Source: Lingula anatina (taxonomy: Eukaryota > Brachiopoda > Lingulata > Lingulida > Lingulidae). From it: a stretch of DNA of 37,801 nucleotides. The stretch covers positions 826,411 to 864,211 of the forward strand of contig NW_019775769.1 in NCBI RefSeq assembly GCF_001039355.2, given 5' to 3'. The notes beneath the pieces were generated by a model, which was not told where the DNA came from, ran no database searches, and worked only from the letters and a program-made list of their open reading frames with translations. This document shows positions 10,659 to 22,720 of the stretch, piece after piece. How positions within the stretch are numbered: the stretch's first letter is position 1; each line of letters opens with the position of its first letter. The position numbers and the translations under genes are program-made.

Positions 10659-12532
10659 TAATGCATGGTGACATTGCATACACTCAGCAAGACGTGCAAA
10701 TGCGCCATTTTGCATCAGAGTTACAGTGATTCGATAAAATAAGCAACTTGATTCTAACACATTGTTTAATCATTGGTTTGTTCATTCGTTTTGTTACTTA
10801 TATTTCTATTATTGCAATGATCAATAACATCATTCCTTATTAAATAAATTTTATTATTTTAGTGTTGATACTTACGGCCGCAGCAGCAGATGGCAAACTT
10901 GGCTACTGGCAAAGCTCGGAAAACCACACTTCGTTGATTCCAAAAACAACGACAGTGTCACCAAATATGTCGATGACCTTTTTTTACCATGAAACAGCAT
11001 ACCCTTCGCTAGATGCCACCAAACCAAGACAAGACAACACCGTCGTTGTTGCTGTTGACGGACATGCCGAAAATGCAGCATTTGAAGGGGGCGGTTACAG
11101 TGGAAGTAAAGAGGATCTTCTGCGTGGAAGTACGGCTGGTTGGTGCTGGATTAAAATCTGTGAAGGCGATGAGCTGCACTGGGGCCTAGTGGTGTTCCTC
11201 ACGCTGCTCACTGGGAAGGGCTGGGAGATGGTGGCGTATATTGTGGTGCCGACCATTTACTTCAACATAAAGGGGAAGTTGCAGCGCACGGTGAGTATAG
11301 GCTTTGACGGGCTTTTGTTATTGCAGAGCCTGGCATTTCTATGCTTTGTTTCTGCCCGTGAAAGCCTGTGTCGTAATAACATTACAGTTTCTTCACATTC
11401 AAATCATAAGACATGCCACATGAATAAATATGGAATGGTTTATTTGTCCAAGGTATATTGGATATTTTACTGTACTAAACCTGCCGAAACGATTTTATTG
11501 TCCGAAGAACGTTTGGTTCCATAATTACAAGGTTATTTTGGTAGCACCACAAGATCCACTCTTTCCTCCTTACTCTTAAATAAATAAATAAATAGATAAA
11601 TAAATAAATAAATCATTTAAGGTTGTTTTAGTCTTGACGCCAACAGCAACAATAATTTCAGTGTAACCTTTTATTTTAATTAAAATGATTCAATTTTTAT
11701 CTTTGTAGGTCCTGAAAGCGTCAGCTTCCCGTCTGGATAAGGCAGTTTTAGAGGCCGTAAAGAAGGCCCACCGCGCGATGACGGCTGTTCCTTTAATGTT
11801 CATCGCGTTAAGGATCTGGGGGACCATCCGGTACGTGGCGAACATCACAGTCTGGATCACCGGATCATCAACAGAACCGTGGTTTGAAGTGCTGTTTAAC
11901 AAGATCTTTTTGGTTTTACATGTAAGTAGTTATTTGTTTGACACCATAAGTTTCGAATGATTTACTTTATACTTTTTTCTTAGGAATGACAGGTTTTTTT
12001 GATGGTGTGCTGTTTATATTTTGATAAGTACTTTTAATAATAATTTGATAAGTACTGAAAATAGGAAGAAAGTAGTCAAACCCGGGGAAATAAGGACATG
12101 AGACGGAATTTGAGTAAAAAAAAGAAAATTAAGCATTTTATCCTAGCAAAAGTAATGTACGTCAGTGATATCTTGTACCGCATTCTATTATGATAAAGTT
12201 TTTTAGTTTTCTCTCACATATTTACATTTGGGGTCCTCTTTGTTTTTAAGGCCATAGGCGACAGCGGGCAGGGCCTTGGGAACAGCCTAATCTACTGCTT
12301 GCTTGCCGATAGGGTGCGCGATAATATCTTTAGACATTTATGCGCAAGCTGCTGTTGGAGGAGAGAAACAGGACTGCGGTACAGCCTAAACTTACCACGT
12401 GACACCTCCATGTACGATGAGTCACGTGACTACACCATAAGCGAAGATACGACCACCAGTCATAGTGGCAGCGAAAGCGAAACTAGTGAAAATGCTCCCA
12501 TATTGCGTCAGAAGTATGACTTGTATACTTAA
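9576..12532 (+). CDS. GPR157-like: GPR157-like seven-transmembrane receptor, gene B, with enlarged extracellular loop 2
   Basis: Exons 9576-9818, 10414-10612, 10863-11290, 11709-11921 and 12251-12532 join in frame to 454 residues. TM1 is about residues 9-33, TM2 about 44-66, TM3 from Cys93 with SFFWTMLIAW, and TM4 ends at AWGVP (143-147). GWCWIKI is at 240-246 and TGKGWEM begins TM5. RIWGTIRYVAN is TM6 and GDSGQGLGNSLIYCLLAD is TM7. The C-tail is acidic and Ser-rich and ends near NAPILRQKY. Between the end of TM4 and the WCW there are about 80 residues, against about 20 in gene C, with possible N-glycosylation sites (Asn168-His-Thr, Asn182-Met-Ser). The intron at 9819-10413, between TM2 and TM3, is found only in this copy and has a weak donor (gtcaca). 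An AAT microsatellite begins at base +2 of the second intron. The 3' exons were copied to make D. Confidence 0.87.
10614..10657. repeat. AAT triplet microsatellite directly at a splice donor of gene B
   Basis: The repeat starts within the donor (ccg g|gtaataataat...) of the intron at 10613-10862. It creates the artificial poly-Asn and poly-Ile reading frames seen there. Confidence 0.9.
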
Positions 12533-14198
12533 TCATTTTTTCTCTTTTCATTTTATTCGTTCTGCAGACTAAATCACACGTGGGGAGATTTTGCTCTATT
12601 TATAAACCCTTTGTGTACAATTGTGTGAAGAGAAAATAATGTCGCTTCTGTAAAATACTGAAATTAAAGTTTAATTCTAAGCATTGCTTTTATTCCAAAC
12701 ATTGTCCACGGACTTATCAGTTTTGTTCACAAGGTTTTATTATATTGATTGTGTTGTGGAATATGTAACTGTTATGACTCAGAGCAAATAAAAGGGACCC
12801 ACTGCGCGTGTTATCACTTTTGATTTTGTTTTGTTGTCTATGTGATCAGATATCTCTATTCAGAATAGATAAAAGATTGTTCCAAAACAAGCAAAACAAT
12901 TAAGAGAATATGATTAAAAATTAATAAACTATCTCTGTACACCAAACTACTTTATTTCCCGTTTTCATATAGTACCAATTATAATTGAATAAATGCGGCG
13001 TTTCATAATTCTGCTTGCAGACAGCAGTAACTGAAACACCACCAAAAATGCTGATAACAATGATAATGATATATAGATTAAATGTGAAGCCCACAGCAAT
13101 GGAAGCGAAAAACGCCCCTCCCCCCTGAAATTCACACTGACCTCCTTTTGTGTTGCAATGTTGACGCATATCCCACGAGTGCCTATTGAAACACTCACGT
13201 GACCTCATTAGCTGCTGTTGTGTCTAGGGTTTCTGCTTTCGTTCCAGTGCCACTACTTCAGGCATCGGGTTATATTAAATAACAATCAGAACTACACCGT
13301 GCTAGCAATGTAAGTACCATTCAAAATTAATGTTCCTCCATTATATTTTGTTTAAAGTGTTGTTAAAGCAACAGACGTCTGATAAATCTCATATTTAATT
13401 TAAATTCACTTATACGATTTAAGATGATGCGATGCCCTTGTATGTTCAATGTGGGCACCTACTTGCTTATCAACCACTCAAAAAAGCCTGTATCGGTTTG
13501 CGACCACGAAGTAGAATGAAGTGCTGAGATGTCAATATTTCCATAACCTATTGAATAAGACGTGAAAACGGGAATAGGCAGCAGGAACAGTGACTTCAGA
13601 ATGCGCTTAACTGAGCCTCTGATGTAATATGATATGATTTGACATATGCTTTGTTTGCAGTGGCATGTTCAAATCCTTTATCAGCTCTTTGACATGTTCT
13701 CATTATTGTTTTATGACTGCTTTCATACCAAGCAGAACACTCATTTTTGGATGGTGACTGTCTTAACATCTGATTGAGCTACAGGCTGTTTTTTTTTTTT
13801 TTTTTACTCGCTTTCACAAGTTTCACAAGAATTCGCTTTACGGGTGTTGTCGAGGGCAGAGGCTCCCTTCAGGTGACACAGTTACTTAACCAATAATCAG
13901 GTTATTAACTTGTCCTTCTCTCAAGGTATACCGGTACATACTGTATCGCTAGTCTATATGTCTCATAGTAAAAAGTGGCATTTTTAATCAGGTTATTTTC
14001 CTTGTTGCACCAGAACAACTGGTATCTAACCACACGTTGCAACACAGTCTTGATTCTGTTCTAATATTTTATTTTACATGAAAAAATTAATTGATATAAG
14101 TGTCTGGGGGCACACGTGCATTTCCCAAACCCAAAAGAGAAATATACTTAAATTGCAATCATCTTTCTGTGTCAGAATCACCATCAGAACCGACCGCC
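12533..14198. other. Gene B 3' flank and spacer before gene C; no further gene seen
   Basis: It contains ATTAAA at about 12664 and AATAAA at 12787-12792, which may serve as poly(A) signals. A poly-T run is at about 13790-13804. The same sequence, diverged, follows D at 19639-21384. Minus-strand frames at 12921-13208 show no domain. Confidence 0.5.
12787..12792 (+). terminator. Candidate poly(A) signal of gene B
   Basis: AATAAA lies 255 bases after the stop codon. It is kept in the duplicated copy at 19891-19896. Confidence 0.45.
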
Positions 14199-15482
14199 AT
14201 GGCATCAAATGTTACCACTACCTGTGGAGTGCACGACTTCCAGTGCATTGCCAGCATCGCCGCCATCGTCACTTGTATCCTTTCTTGGGGAGGCTGCTCG
14301 GTCATCTTCGCCTCGTGGACCCTGATGAAGAGCGTCCGGACTCCAAACCGACGCATGCTTCTGTATTTAACCATAGCCGATTTCTTTGTGGCAACGGGCC
14401 AGCTAATGGGGGCAAGCTGGACGCTGAATCGCCACCTGCATTCAAATGGGACAAATTACAGTTGCGACGACCCTGATCCAGTCTGCGTCGTGCAAAGCTT
14501 TGTGTCAACTTTGGCGACGATGTCGTCGTTCCTGTGGAGTATGCTGATAGCGTGGCACGTGTACAGGTCTGTCCTGGTGCCGGGGACGGGGACGTACTGG
14601 CTGGACAGACATCGCTGGGCACAGCATCTTCTGTGCTGGGGAGTACCTTGTAAGTACAGGGGTTTTTTAAGTACATATAAGTATACTGGTACAGTCTGGT
14701 AAATACATGCACGAATACGGCTCACTAAATGCACACCAATATCAGTAGTTCAGCACCTGGACATATTTTATAGGCACGTTTGGGATGAAGAAAGCCAAGA
14801 TGTGTATTTCCCGTGCACGTGTCATTTTGAGTGTACTTCTTTATTATCTTTACAAGCGAAAAAAGACAAAATGTCTTCTCAACGTACATGTTCTTTTGGT
14901 TTTGGAATTCCCTTGAACAAACTAGGACATACACAGATAGGGCATTTACTTTTCCACGAGAAAAATAAAAGCAATTTATATACTGCAATTACATTAACTC
15001 TGAGCGCTGCTTACAAGTAAATGACTACTACCAGAAAACTCAACCACTTCCTTCTCCGGACATTTGGTACGTGTATAGATAATGTTACAAAATGCAACAA
15101 TATCATATTCAAGAAAGTTTCACTCTCAGGAATCTCCTGCTTACATTTATGGCACTGGCATATAGCTTAACTTGAAATTTACAGTGAACTTTTATTTCAT
15201 GCGTTTTTTTAATCATAGTGGTCATTGTGGTGGTCACTGTGTGTTGTGGTAGGCTTGGACTGGACACTGTCAAAGGCAAGAACGTACCCACAATTGCCAG
15301 TGGAATATGGTGTTGGATAAGAACTTGTGAAGATGACTTGATGAAAGGAAATGGGACCGCCCCAGAAATGCCTGCGGTAATGACTTTCTACATGATCACC
15401 GGGCAGTTTTGGGTATACCTGGCGTTTCTTGTAATTCCCACGTGTTATATCCGGACGAAAAGAAGGATAAGTTCATCGGTAT

Positions 15483-15524
<42 letters not shown>

Positions 15525-16381
15525 GGTGTGTGATTGTGTGCACGTGTATGTTCGCTATTCCTATAAATCCTATTCAACGTACACTTCATTTACGAAACCA
15601 CCAACCGTAAAAATTACAATACTGCTCAAAATAAAAAAGGTTCTATACGGAGATGTATTTTTAAAATGATATATATATATGAGAGTCATTTTCATTTTCC
15701 TTACGTTTGAAGGTCAACACCTCCTCCTACAACTCAGATGCGTTATTTGAGAGTGCTCAAGAAGCCGACCGCCTCATGACTTGGGTGCCTGTCACATTTT
15801 TACTGCTGCGGATGTGGAGCTGCATCCGTTTTGTCGGCAATATACTCCTAGTCTTTAATGAAGAGACGCCGTCACAAGTGTATACTGTGCTATTTAATCA
15901 GGTGTTTCTGGTGATACAGGTAAATGACGCCTTTATTTTATTATTGTTATTATTTTATAATTATTATTGTTGAAAGAAAAACATCGTGTTCGCATGCAAT
16001 TCTTTCTGCCTGGTATGCAATATTGGTGTTGGTCTACTATAATATACATTTTACTACTAAAATACTGTATTTAATTATTTTCTTTGTCTCCAGGCAGTCG
16101 GAGACAGCGCCCAGGGGTTCACCAACTGTGTCCTGTACTGCTTACTCACAGACTCCGTCAGAATTGAGCTCAAGAAAAAACTCGGCTTGCGTATAGGTCT
16201 CGTACGAGACACGCAAACTGAGGCGAGTAGGTCAGGACCAGGCGAGTGGGCCCGCGTCCACCGAGAAAGACAACACAGAGACAAAGGGTCGATGCATGCT
16301 CAACTGAATATCCAACATGAAAGTGACTCAGAGACAGAACCGCTACTGCGGTCTTCTTTTAATGCCAGTACCCCCACTTAA
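14199..16381 (+). CDS. GPR157-like: GPR157-like seven-transmembrane receptor, gene C
   Basis: Exons 14199-14649, 15219-15478, 15713-15919 and 16094-16381 join in frame to 401 residues. The start is the ATG in gaccgccatgg, a strong start context; the frame runs further upstream but only to a GTG. TM1 is about 17-40, TM2 about 53-75, loop 1 about 76-94, TM3 about 95-122 (Cys96 for the usual disulphide; SSFLWSMLIAW), and TM4 about 140-162. WCW is at 181-183, TM5 about 204-226, TM6 about 258-286 (RMWSCIRFVGN) and TM7 about 296-325 (GDSAQGFTNCVLYCLLTD). Asn4 and Asn86 lie in N-glycosylation contexts (N-V-T, N-Y-S). The tail ends with TEPLLRSS, an acidic dileucine-type motif. A CT microsatellite begins six bases after the second donor. 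Its duplicate is gene E. The ligand and G protein are unknown. Confidence 0.9.
15484..15521. repeat. CT microsatellite next to a splice donor of gene C
   Basis: It starts right after the donor gtatgc at 15479. The same repeat, longer and followed by GT repeats, sits at the equivalent place in gene E. Confidence 0.9.
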
Positions 16382-16402
16382 TGAACCTAAGGGTGTAGTC
16401 CC

Positions 16403-16602
16403 AGAGATTTAGATCGATCCAGGGATTAAGATTTAAATCGACCTAACTCCCTGGGGGTTCACGCTAAATTGCAGTCAGCCGAGCGCGCACCATAGTTAAT
16501 TACCCCCTTACAGCTTTCAGTAGGCGGGACAGACGCTTAAGCCGGCTAAGCTGACAGTAATCTAGTGAGACTCCCCACAGGGATAGATCGATCTAAAATC
16601 TA
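16403..16602. mobile_element. Small inverted-repeat element (MITE-like), private to the upstream duplication copy
   Basis: The left end reads agagatttagatcgatcc. The right end is its near mirror (ggatagatcgatctaaaatct). The block is about 200 bases, has no coding potential, and is missing from the matching place after gene E (about 23630). It therefore arrived after the duplication or was lost from the other copy. Confidence 0.65.
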
Positions 16603-16640
16603 TGGAAATGGGGTCTAAACGTTCGCCCGCAGTTCAGGGC

Positions 16641-16783
16641 CCGTAACTCGAAAGCATCGCTCACTGTGACAGAGCGCAAGCGTCTCGATTCCATAACTCG
16701 CTCGTACTCGCCCCATATAATACATTGTAGCCTCTATGTGATATCGCTATTCGCAATACGCGATGCTTTTAAGTTACGTTGCC
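16641..16783. mobile_element. Small terminal-inverted-repeat element flanked by cagggc, private to the upstream copy
   Basis: Ends cgtaactcgaaagcatcg and cgatgcttttaagttacg are inverted copies with two mismatches. The element is bracketed by cagggc at 16635-16640 and 16784-16789, a likely target duplication. The empty site with a single cagggc is seen after gene E at about 23651. Confidence 0.7.
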
Positions 16784-17344
16784 CAGGGCAGTTCCCTTGG
16801 GGGTCAGGGGTGGGGGTACTATCGGGGATGGTGCACTCAGTCTTGTTTCGCTAATTGTTTGATTTGCATACGTGCAAGAGTGCATATCTCAACGGGCTTG
16901 TTTCCATTAATTACAAAACAGGGCTCGTTTTTATTTTCTGAAAAGGGTGACCTTTTTACCACCCTTTACGCCTTAGTTGACCCAGTTTGACGGATGCTTC
17001 GGATTAAATCAAACTTATCACGATAAGCCTTAACTGACCAAAAGAACTACCTTCATCACCTCTATCCCAGCACCGGGTGTCGGGTGTTTATTTAGAGCAG
17101 AATTGTTTAGGCATAATTGAACTACTATTGACACACCGCACTGCACCTGCGGTGCCCTTGAAACTCCTCTGCACTTCTTTTTCAGATGCCCCTCACTCAA
17201 TTTAAGGTACCCTCCCCTTTACCAAAAAATAAATGAAATTCTACATGAACGAAAGACCTCTTTTAAAACACAAAAGAAAAGTTGTCCCTATTTCTCTACG
17301 GTCATGGATCTCCAACATTTCTTCATTTCTTTTGAATAAACGTT

Positions 17345-17668
17345 GTTAAAAAAAATCCCAGCACCATCCCACTATCCGCATCTATTCCACCATCATCTCG
17401 GTGACTACCCACCTCTGTCCCACCATATACCTCTATTCTATTAGCCTACCATCTCACCATCATCCCACCACCAACTTCTATTACGTCACTATCCCACCGC
17501 CCACTTCTATCCCACCACCCACCGTTATTTCACCTTTTCCCACCAGCCACTTCTATCCCATCACCCATCTCTATAACATTACCATCCCACCACCCACTTC
17601 TATCCCACCACCCACTTCTGTTCTATTACCATCCCTCCACCCGCCCCCATCCCACCACCCACTCAAAA
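17345..17668. repeat. Pyrimidine-rich minisatellite (cccaccacccacttctat-type units)
   Basis: Imperfect repeats of about 15-20 bases built on 'atcccaccacccacttct' run for about 320 bases. It reads open in several frames, giving Pro/Thr-rich artefacts. It recurs in the downstream duplication copy. Confidence 0.85.
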
Positions 17669-18709
17669 AGAACTGGAGTATCACTCCGTGCTTCACTGTA
17701 ACTGTAAAGTTTCTTTTGCTCTCTTTGTTGAAGTAGTCATAATATATTGCTTGGGTTTTAAATGTAACTTAAAATTGTGATAAGTGATTTTTTTAATTGA
17801 TGGGACAGATCAGTTTAGCTTCTGACATTAGTGTTATGCTTTGTATCCGTTTTCAAAAACATTAATATTAACAGAGATGAGGCGGTTGTTGCTGGCCTCA
17901 GATAACATCATGCACATTTTAATGATTTGAACTTTGATCCACATGTTTCTATAGACTTATCATTACAGTATTTGTTTTCATCTCAACGTGATAAGAAATA
18001 TATTTTTTTCCAGGGCTATGTGCGTATGACAGTCTATTGAAATAGGCATCACAATCACCTTGTTTTTATTGTTTGAATTTTTGATTTTTGAATAAAAGGG
18101 CGCACGTGTCCCGTTGTAGCTCATCTCCTTACAATGATCTTACAAAACTTTTCTCTGAATCTTCGTCATTTTACAAAATCGGTGATTTTTTTTTCTCGCC
18201 AAGTAAGAAGCCTGCAGTTTAAAAGAGTGAAAAAAGGGATCTTTTAATTGCCCCATTAATTGATCTAAATTGATACATGACAAAGAGCCTAGATCAAGTT
18301 TTGATTCTTTTGGTGTGAAGAAAACAAAGGGCTCTCTTCTGACCCATGACCTCTTTAGGTCACGATACTGAGGCAGAGCTTGGACAAATAACGTTTTATT
18401 TGTTCAAAGGCAGGTAGTAAAATATAATAGTAGTAAGAATTGATTTAATCAGTGGCATTTGAAGTACTAGTCTAAACTTGTTCCTGTGTAGCGTGACAGA
18501 GAGTCCCCATGCTGAGTCTCCTTCCCAGTCATTTGTACGGGTATGCCTCGCCCTAGATTTTTACCCACTTAGGTCAGGCTAACTTTAACCATTATAACTA
18601 AATGGAGGGCGGACTTTCTGTTGCAGGGACCCTCAGTTTCGTTACACCGAGTCTGTGTAAAATATTATAAAGAGGTTCCAATATGGTTCCAACAATGTCG
18701 TTTTTATAA

Positions 18710-18740
<31 letters not shown>

Positions 18741-18849
18741 ATGTTGCGGTTTATTATTTAAGGTTGTTTTAGTCTTATACACTTCGGCCAACAGCAACAA
18801 TATTTCGATGTAACCTTTTATTATAATTATTCAATTTTTATCTTTGTAG
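17669..18849. other. Spacer across the duplication junction; no gene seen
   Basis: Non-coding flank shared with 24480-25822. The junction between the two copies lies at about 18681-18708, followed by an AAAT run (18709-18741) that corresponds to the microsatellite in the gene B intron. Confidence 0.6.
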
Positions 18850-19638
18850 GTCATGAAAGCGTCAGCTTCCCGCCTGGATAAGATAGTTTTAGAGGCCGTG
18901 AAAAAGGCCCATCGCGCGATGACGGCTGTTCCTTTAATGTTCATCGCGTTAAGGATCTGGGGGACCATCCGATACGTGGCGAACATCACAGTCTGGATCA
19001 CCGGATTACCAACAGAACCCTGGTTTGAACTGCTATTTAACAAGATCTTTTTGGTTTTACATGTAAGAAGTTGTTTGTTTGACAACAACAGTTTCAAATA
19101 GTTTACTTTATTAACACTTTTTCATTGTGCCCTGTTTATGTTTTGTGAAGTTTTTTTAAACAGAAGGAAATGAAAGGATATAAAACGGAATGTGAAAAAA
19201 AAAAAAGAAAATTTAGTATTTTATCCAGACATAGGAAATGTACTTCAATGATATCTTATACTAAAAAATAAATTCTACAATAAATTAACTTCTACAATTA
19301 AGTTTTTAGTTTTATCTCACATATTTAAATTTGAGAATTTCTTTGTTTTTAAGGCTATAGGCGACAGCGGGCAGGGCCTTGGCAACAGCCTTATCTACTG
19401 CCTGCTTGCCGATAGGGTGCGCGATAATATCGTTAGACATTTGTGCGCAAGCTGTTGTTGGAGGAGACCAACACACATCCTGAACTTACCACGTGACACC
19501 GTCATGTACGATGAGTCACGTGACTACACCATAAGCGAAGATACGACCACCAGTCGGAGCCACAGTGGCATCGAAAGTGAAAGCGAAACTAGCGAAAATA
19601 CCCCGATATTGCGTCAAAAGTATGACTTGTATACGTGA
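18850..19638 (+). pseudogene. Truncated GPR157-like gene D: only the TM6-TM7 and tail exons, copied from gene B
   Basis: Exons 18850-19062 and 19354-19638 correspond to exons 4 and 5 of gene B. They keep the acceptors (tttgtag, tttttaag), the donor (gtaaga), the same phase-0 junctions and full reading frames. They encode TM6 (RIWGTIRYVAN), TM7 (GDSGQGLGNSLIYCLLAD) and a tail ending in NTPILRQKY. No exon for TM1-TM5 precedes them: the upstream sequence is the duplication junction. The missing part follows from the breakpoint in the B intron, not from decay. I counted 13 base differences from B in the 213-base exon, 7 of them silent. It could be a dead fragment, or 3' exons used by a longer upstream transcript. 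Confidence 0.85.
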
Positions 19639-21384
19639 TCAATTTCTGTATACATTTTATTCGTTCTGCAGACTAAATCACACGTGGGGAGATTTTGCTC
19701 TATTTATAAACCCTATGTGTACAATTGTGTGAAGAGGAAATAATGTCGCTTCTGTAAAATAATGAAATTAAAGCTTAATTATAAGCATTGCTTTTATTTC
19801 AAACATAGTCCACGGACTTATCAGTTTTGTTCACAAGGTTTTATTATATCGATTGTGTTGTGGAATATGTAACTGTTATGACTCAAAGCAAATAAAAGAA
19901 CAGACTGTGGACCCATTGCTCGCGTTATCACTTTTATGTGATTAGACATACCTGTTCAGAATAGATAAAAGATGGTTCCAAAACAAGTAAAACAATTAAG
20001 ATAATATGGTTAAATATTAATTAACTATCCCTGTATACCCAACTGCTTTTATTTCCCGTTTTCCGGCAGTACCAAAGTATAATTGAATAAATGCATCATT
20101 TCACAATTCTGCTTGCAGACAGCAGTAACTGAAACACCACCAAAAATGATGATATCAATGATAATGATAAATTAATTAAATGTTAAGCCCACAGCAATGG
20201 AAACAAAATAAAAACAAAATAACCCCCCCCCCCCCCAATTCATACCGACCTACTTTTGTGTTACAATGTTGACGCATTTCTCGCGCTTGCCTATCGCAAC
20301 ACTCACGCGACCTCATTAGCGCTGCTGTTGTGTCTAGCTTTCGTTCTAGTGCCACTACTTCCGGCATTGGGATATATTTTAATCGAACAAAGCTACGCCG
20401 CACTAGCAATGTAAGTACCATTCAAAATGTTCCACCATTATGTTTTTTTAATGTGAACAGAGGCCTTATTAAAGCAACAGACATCTGATTAATTAATTTA
20501 ATTTAGATTCGCTGATACGATTTAAGATGATGCGATACCCTTGTATGTTCATGCACTAGCTTATCAATCACTAAAAGGAAACCTGTATCGGTTTGCGACA
20601 ACCAAGTAGAATGAAATGCTGAGATTTCAATATTTCTATAACCTATTGAATAAGACTTGAATAGTGACTTCAGAGTGCGCTTAACTGAGCCTTTGATATA
20701 ATATGATACCGTATGATTTGATTTGACATATACTCTGTTTGCAGTAGCATGTTCAGAGCCTTTATCAGCTCTTTGATGGTTTTTTATTGTATGACTGCTT
20801 TCACACCAAGCGGTACACTCTTTTCGGGAGGTTGAGTGTCTTAACATCTAATTGCACTACAGGGTGTTTTTTACTCGCTTTCACAAGTTCGAATTCACTT
20901 GACGGGTGTTGTCGAGGGCAGAGGCTCCGTTCAGGTGTCACAATCACTTACGCAATAGCCAGGGCCCAGTTTCATGAAAGACGTTAAGCACGAACCAGTG
21001 TTTAAGTCTGACCAGTGGATAAATTCTCCTAACACCCATTAACTAAACGACGGTTGAAATTGTTTTTTTATAAACAGTGTATAAACAGCCGGTTAGATAA
21101 CTGACCTTTAAATATTTTATCCAGTTAAACACTGGTCAGTTAACTAACCGGCTGTGACATATGTTTAATCAGATTATTTTCCTTGTTGCACCAGAACAAC
21201 GGGTATCTAACCACACGTTGCAACACAGTCTTGATTCTGACCTAATATTTTATTTTACATGTAAAAATTAATTGATATAAGTGTCTGGGGGGCATACGTG
21301 CATTCCCTGAACCCAAAAAAGAAATATACTGAAATTGCAACCATCTTTCTTCACCAGAATCAACATCGGAACCGACTGTGCACC
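19639..21384. other. D 3' flank and spacer before gene E; no gene seen
   Basis: It aligns with the flank after gene B, including AATAAA at 19891-19896. A run of C follows at about 20223-20236. One private fold-back insertion is listed separately. Confidence 0.5.
20961..21160. mobile_element. Fold-back insertion starting gggcccagtttcatgaaag, private to the downstream copy
   Basis: It contains cagccggttag (about 21087) facing ctaaccggctg (about 21144), and accagtgtttaa facing ttaaacactggt, so it can form a hairpin. The matching stretch before gene C (about 13900-13985) is unrelated. The ends are approximate. Confidence 0.5.
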
Positions 21385-22662
21385 ATGGCATCAAATGTTA
21401 CCTGTGGAGTGCACGACTTCCAGTGCATTGCCAGCATCGCCGCCATCGTCACTTGTATCCTGTCTTGGGGAGGCTGCTCGGTCATCTTTGCCTCATGGAT
21501 CCTGATGAAGAGAGTCCGGACTCCAAACCGACGCATGCTTCTGTATTTAACCATCGCCGATTTCTTTGTGGCAACGGGCCAGCTAATGGGGGCAAGCTGG
21601 ACGCTGAATCGCCACCTGCATCATGATGCAAGAAATTCAAATTGCAGTGGCGCTCATCCAGTCTGCGTGGCGCAAAGTTTTGTGTCAACTTTGGCGACGA
21701 TGTCGTCGTTCCTGTGGAGCATGCTGATAGCGTGGCACGTCTACAGGTCGGTTCTGGTGCCGGGGACGGGGACGTACTGGCTGGACAGACACCGCTGGGC
21801 GCAGCATCTTCTGTGCTGGGGAGTACCTTGTAAGTACAGAGGACTTGAGTACATTATAAGTTTTCTGGTAGGCCTACATACATGTGCGAGTACGCAGTGC
21901 ATTTACGTGCATTAAAGTGCTTACTAAATCTTCATCAAAATCAGTATTTCAGCACCTGGGTCATGTTTAATAAGCACGTTGGGGGCGAAGAAAGCCTAGA
22001 TAAGTATTTCCCGTGAACATATTATTTGAACGTACTTTTTTATTATTTTCTTTATATACGAAAAAGGACAAAATGTTAGGTTTCACATATGTACTGAACG
22101 TACTTTTGGTTATGGAATTCATTACCATTGAACACACTAAAGGGCATGTACAGAAAGGGCATTTACTTTTGCACAGGAAAAATAGAAGCAATTAACATAC
22201 TGAAATAGCAACCACTTCCCCTTCTGGACATCTAATATATATGCATGTAATGCTACAAAATGCAACAGTATCATATTCAAGAAAGTTTCACTCTCATGAA
22301 TTTCATGCTTACTTGTATGGCACCGACAAAAATATTTAGGTGAACTTAAAATTTTCAGTGGACTTTTACTTGTGTTTTCTCGTTTATCACAGTGGTCATT
22401 GTGGTGGTCGCTCTGAGCTGTAAGAGGCTTGGACTGGACACTGTCAATGTCGAAGGCAACAACGTACCCACAATTGCCAGTGGAATATGGTGTTGGATAA
22501 GAACTTGTAAAGATGACTTGATGATAGGAAACAGAACCGCCCCAGAGATGCCTGCGGTAATGACTTTCTACATGATCACCGGGCAGTTTTGGGTATACCT
22601 GGCGTTTCTTGTCATCCCCACGTGTTATATTCGGACGAAAAGAAGGATAAAACCATCGGTAT

Positions 22663-22720
<58 letters not shown>

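Larger units (their letters stand above)
11577..18680 (+). repeat. Tandem segmental duplication, upstream copy (3' exons of B + gene C + flank)
   Basis: It begins in an AAAT microsatellite in the intron before exon 4 of gene B and ends at aaagaggttccaa. The whole order recurs about 7.1 kb downstream: the last two exons of B, the 3' flank, gene C, the minisatellite and the far flank. Private insertions in this copy are at 16403-16602 and 16641-16783. Confidence 0.88.
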
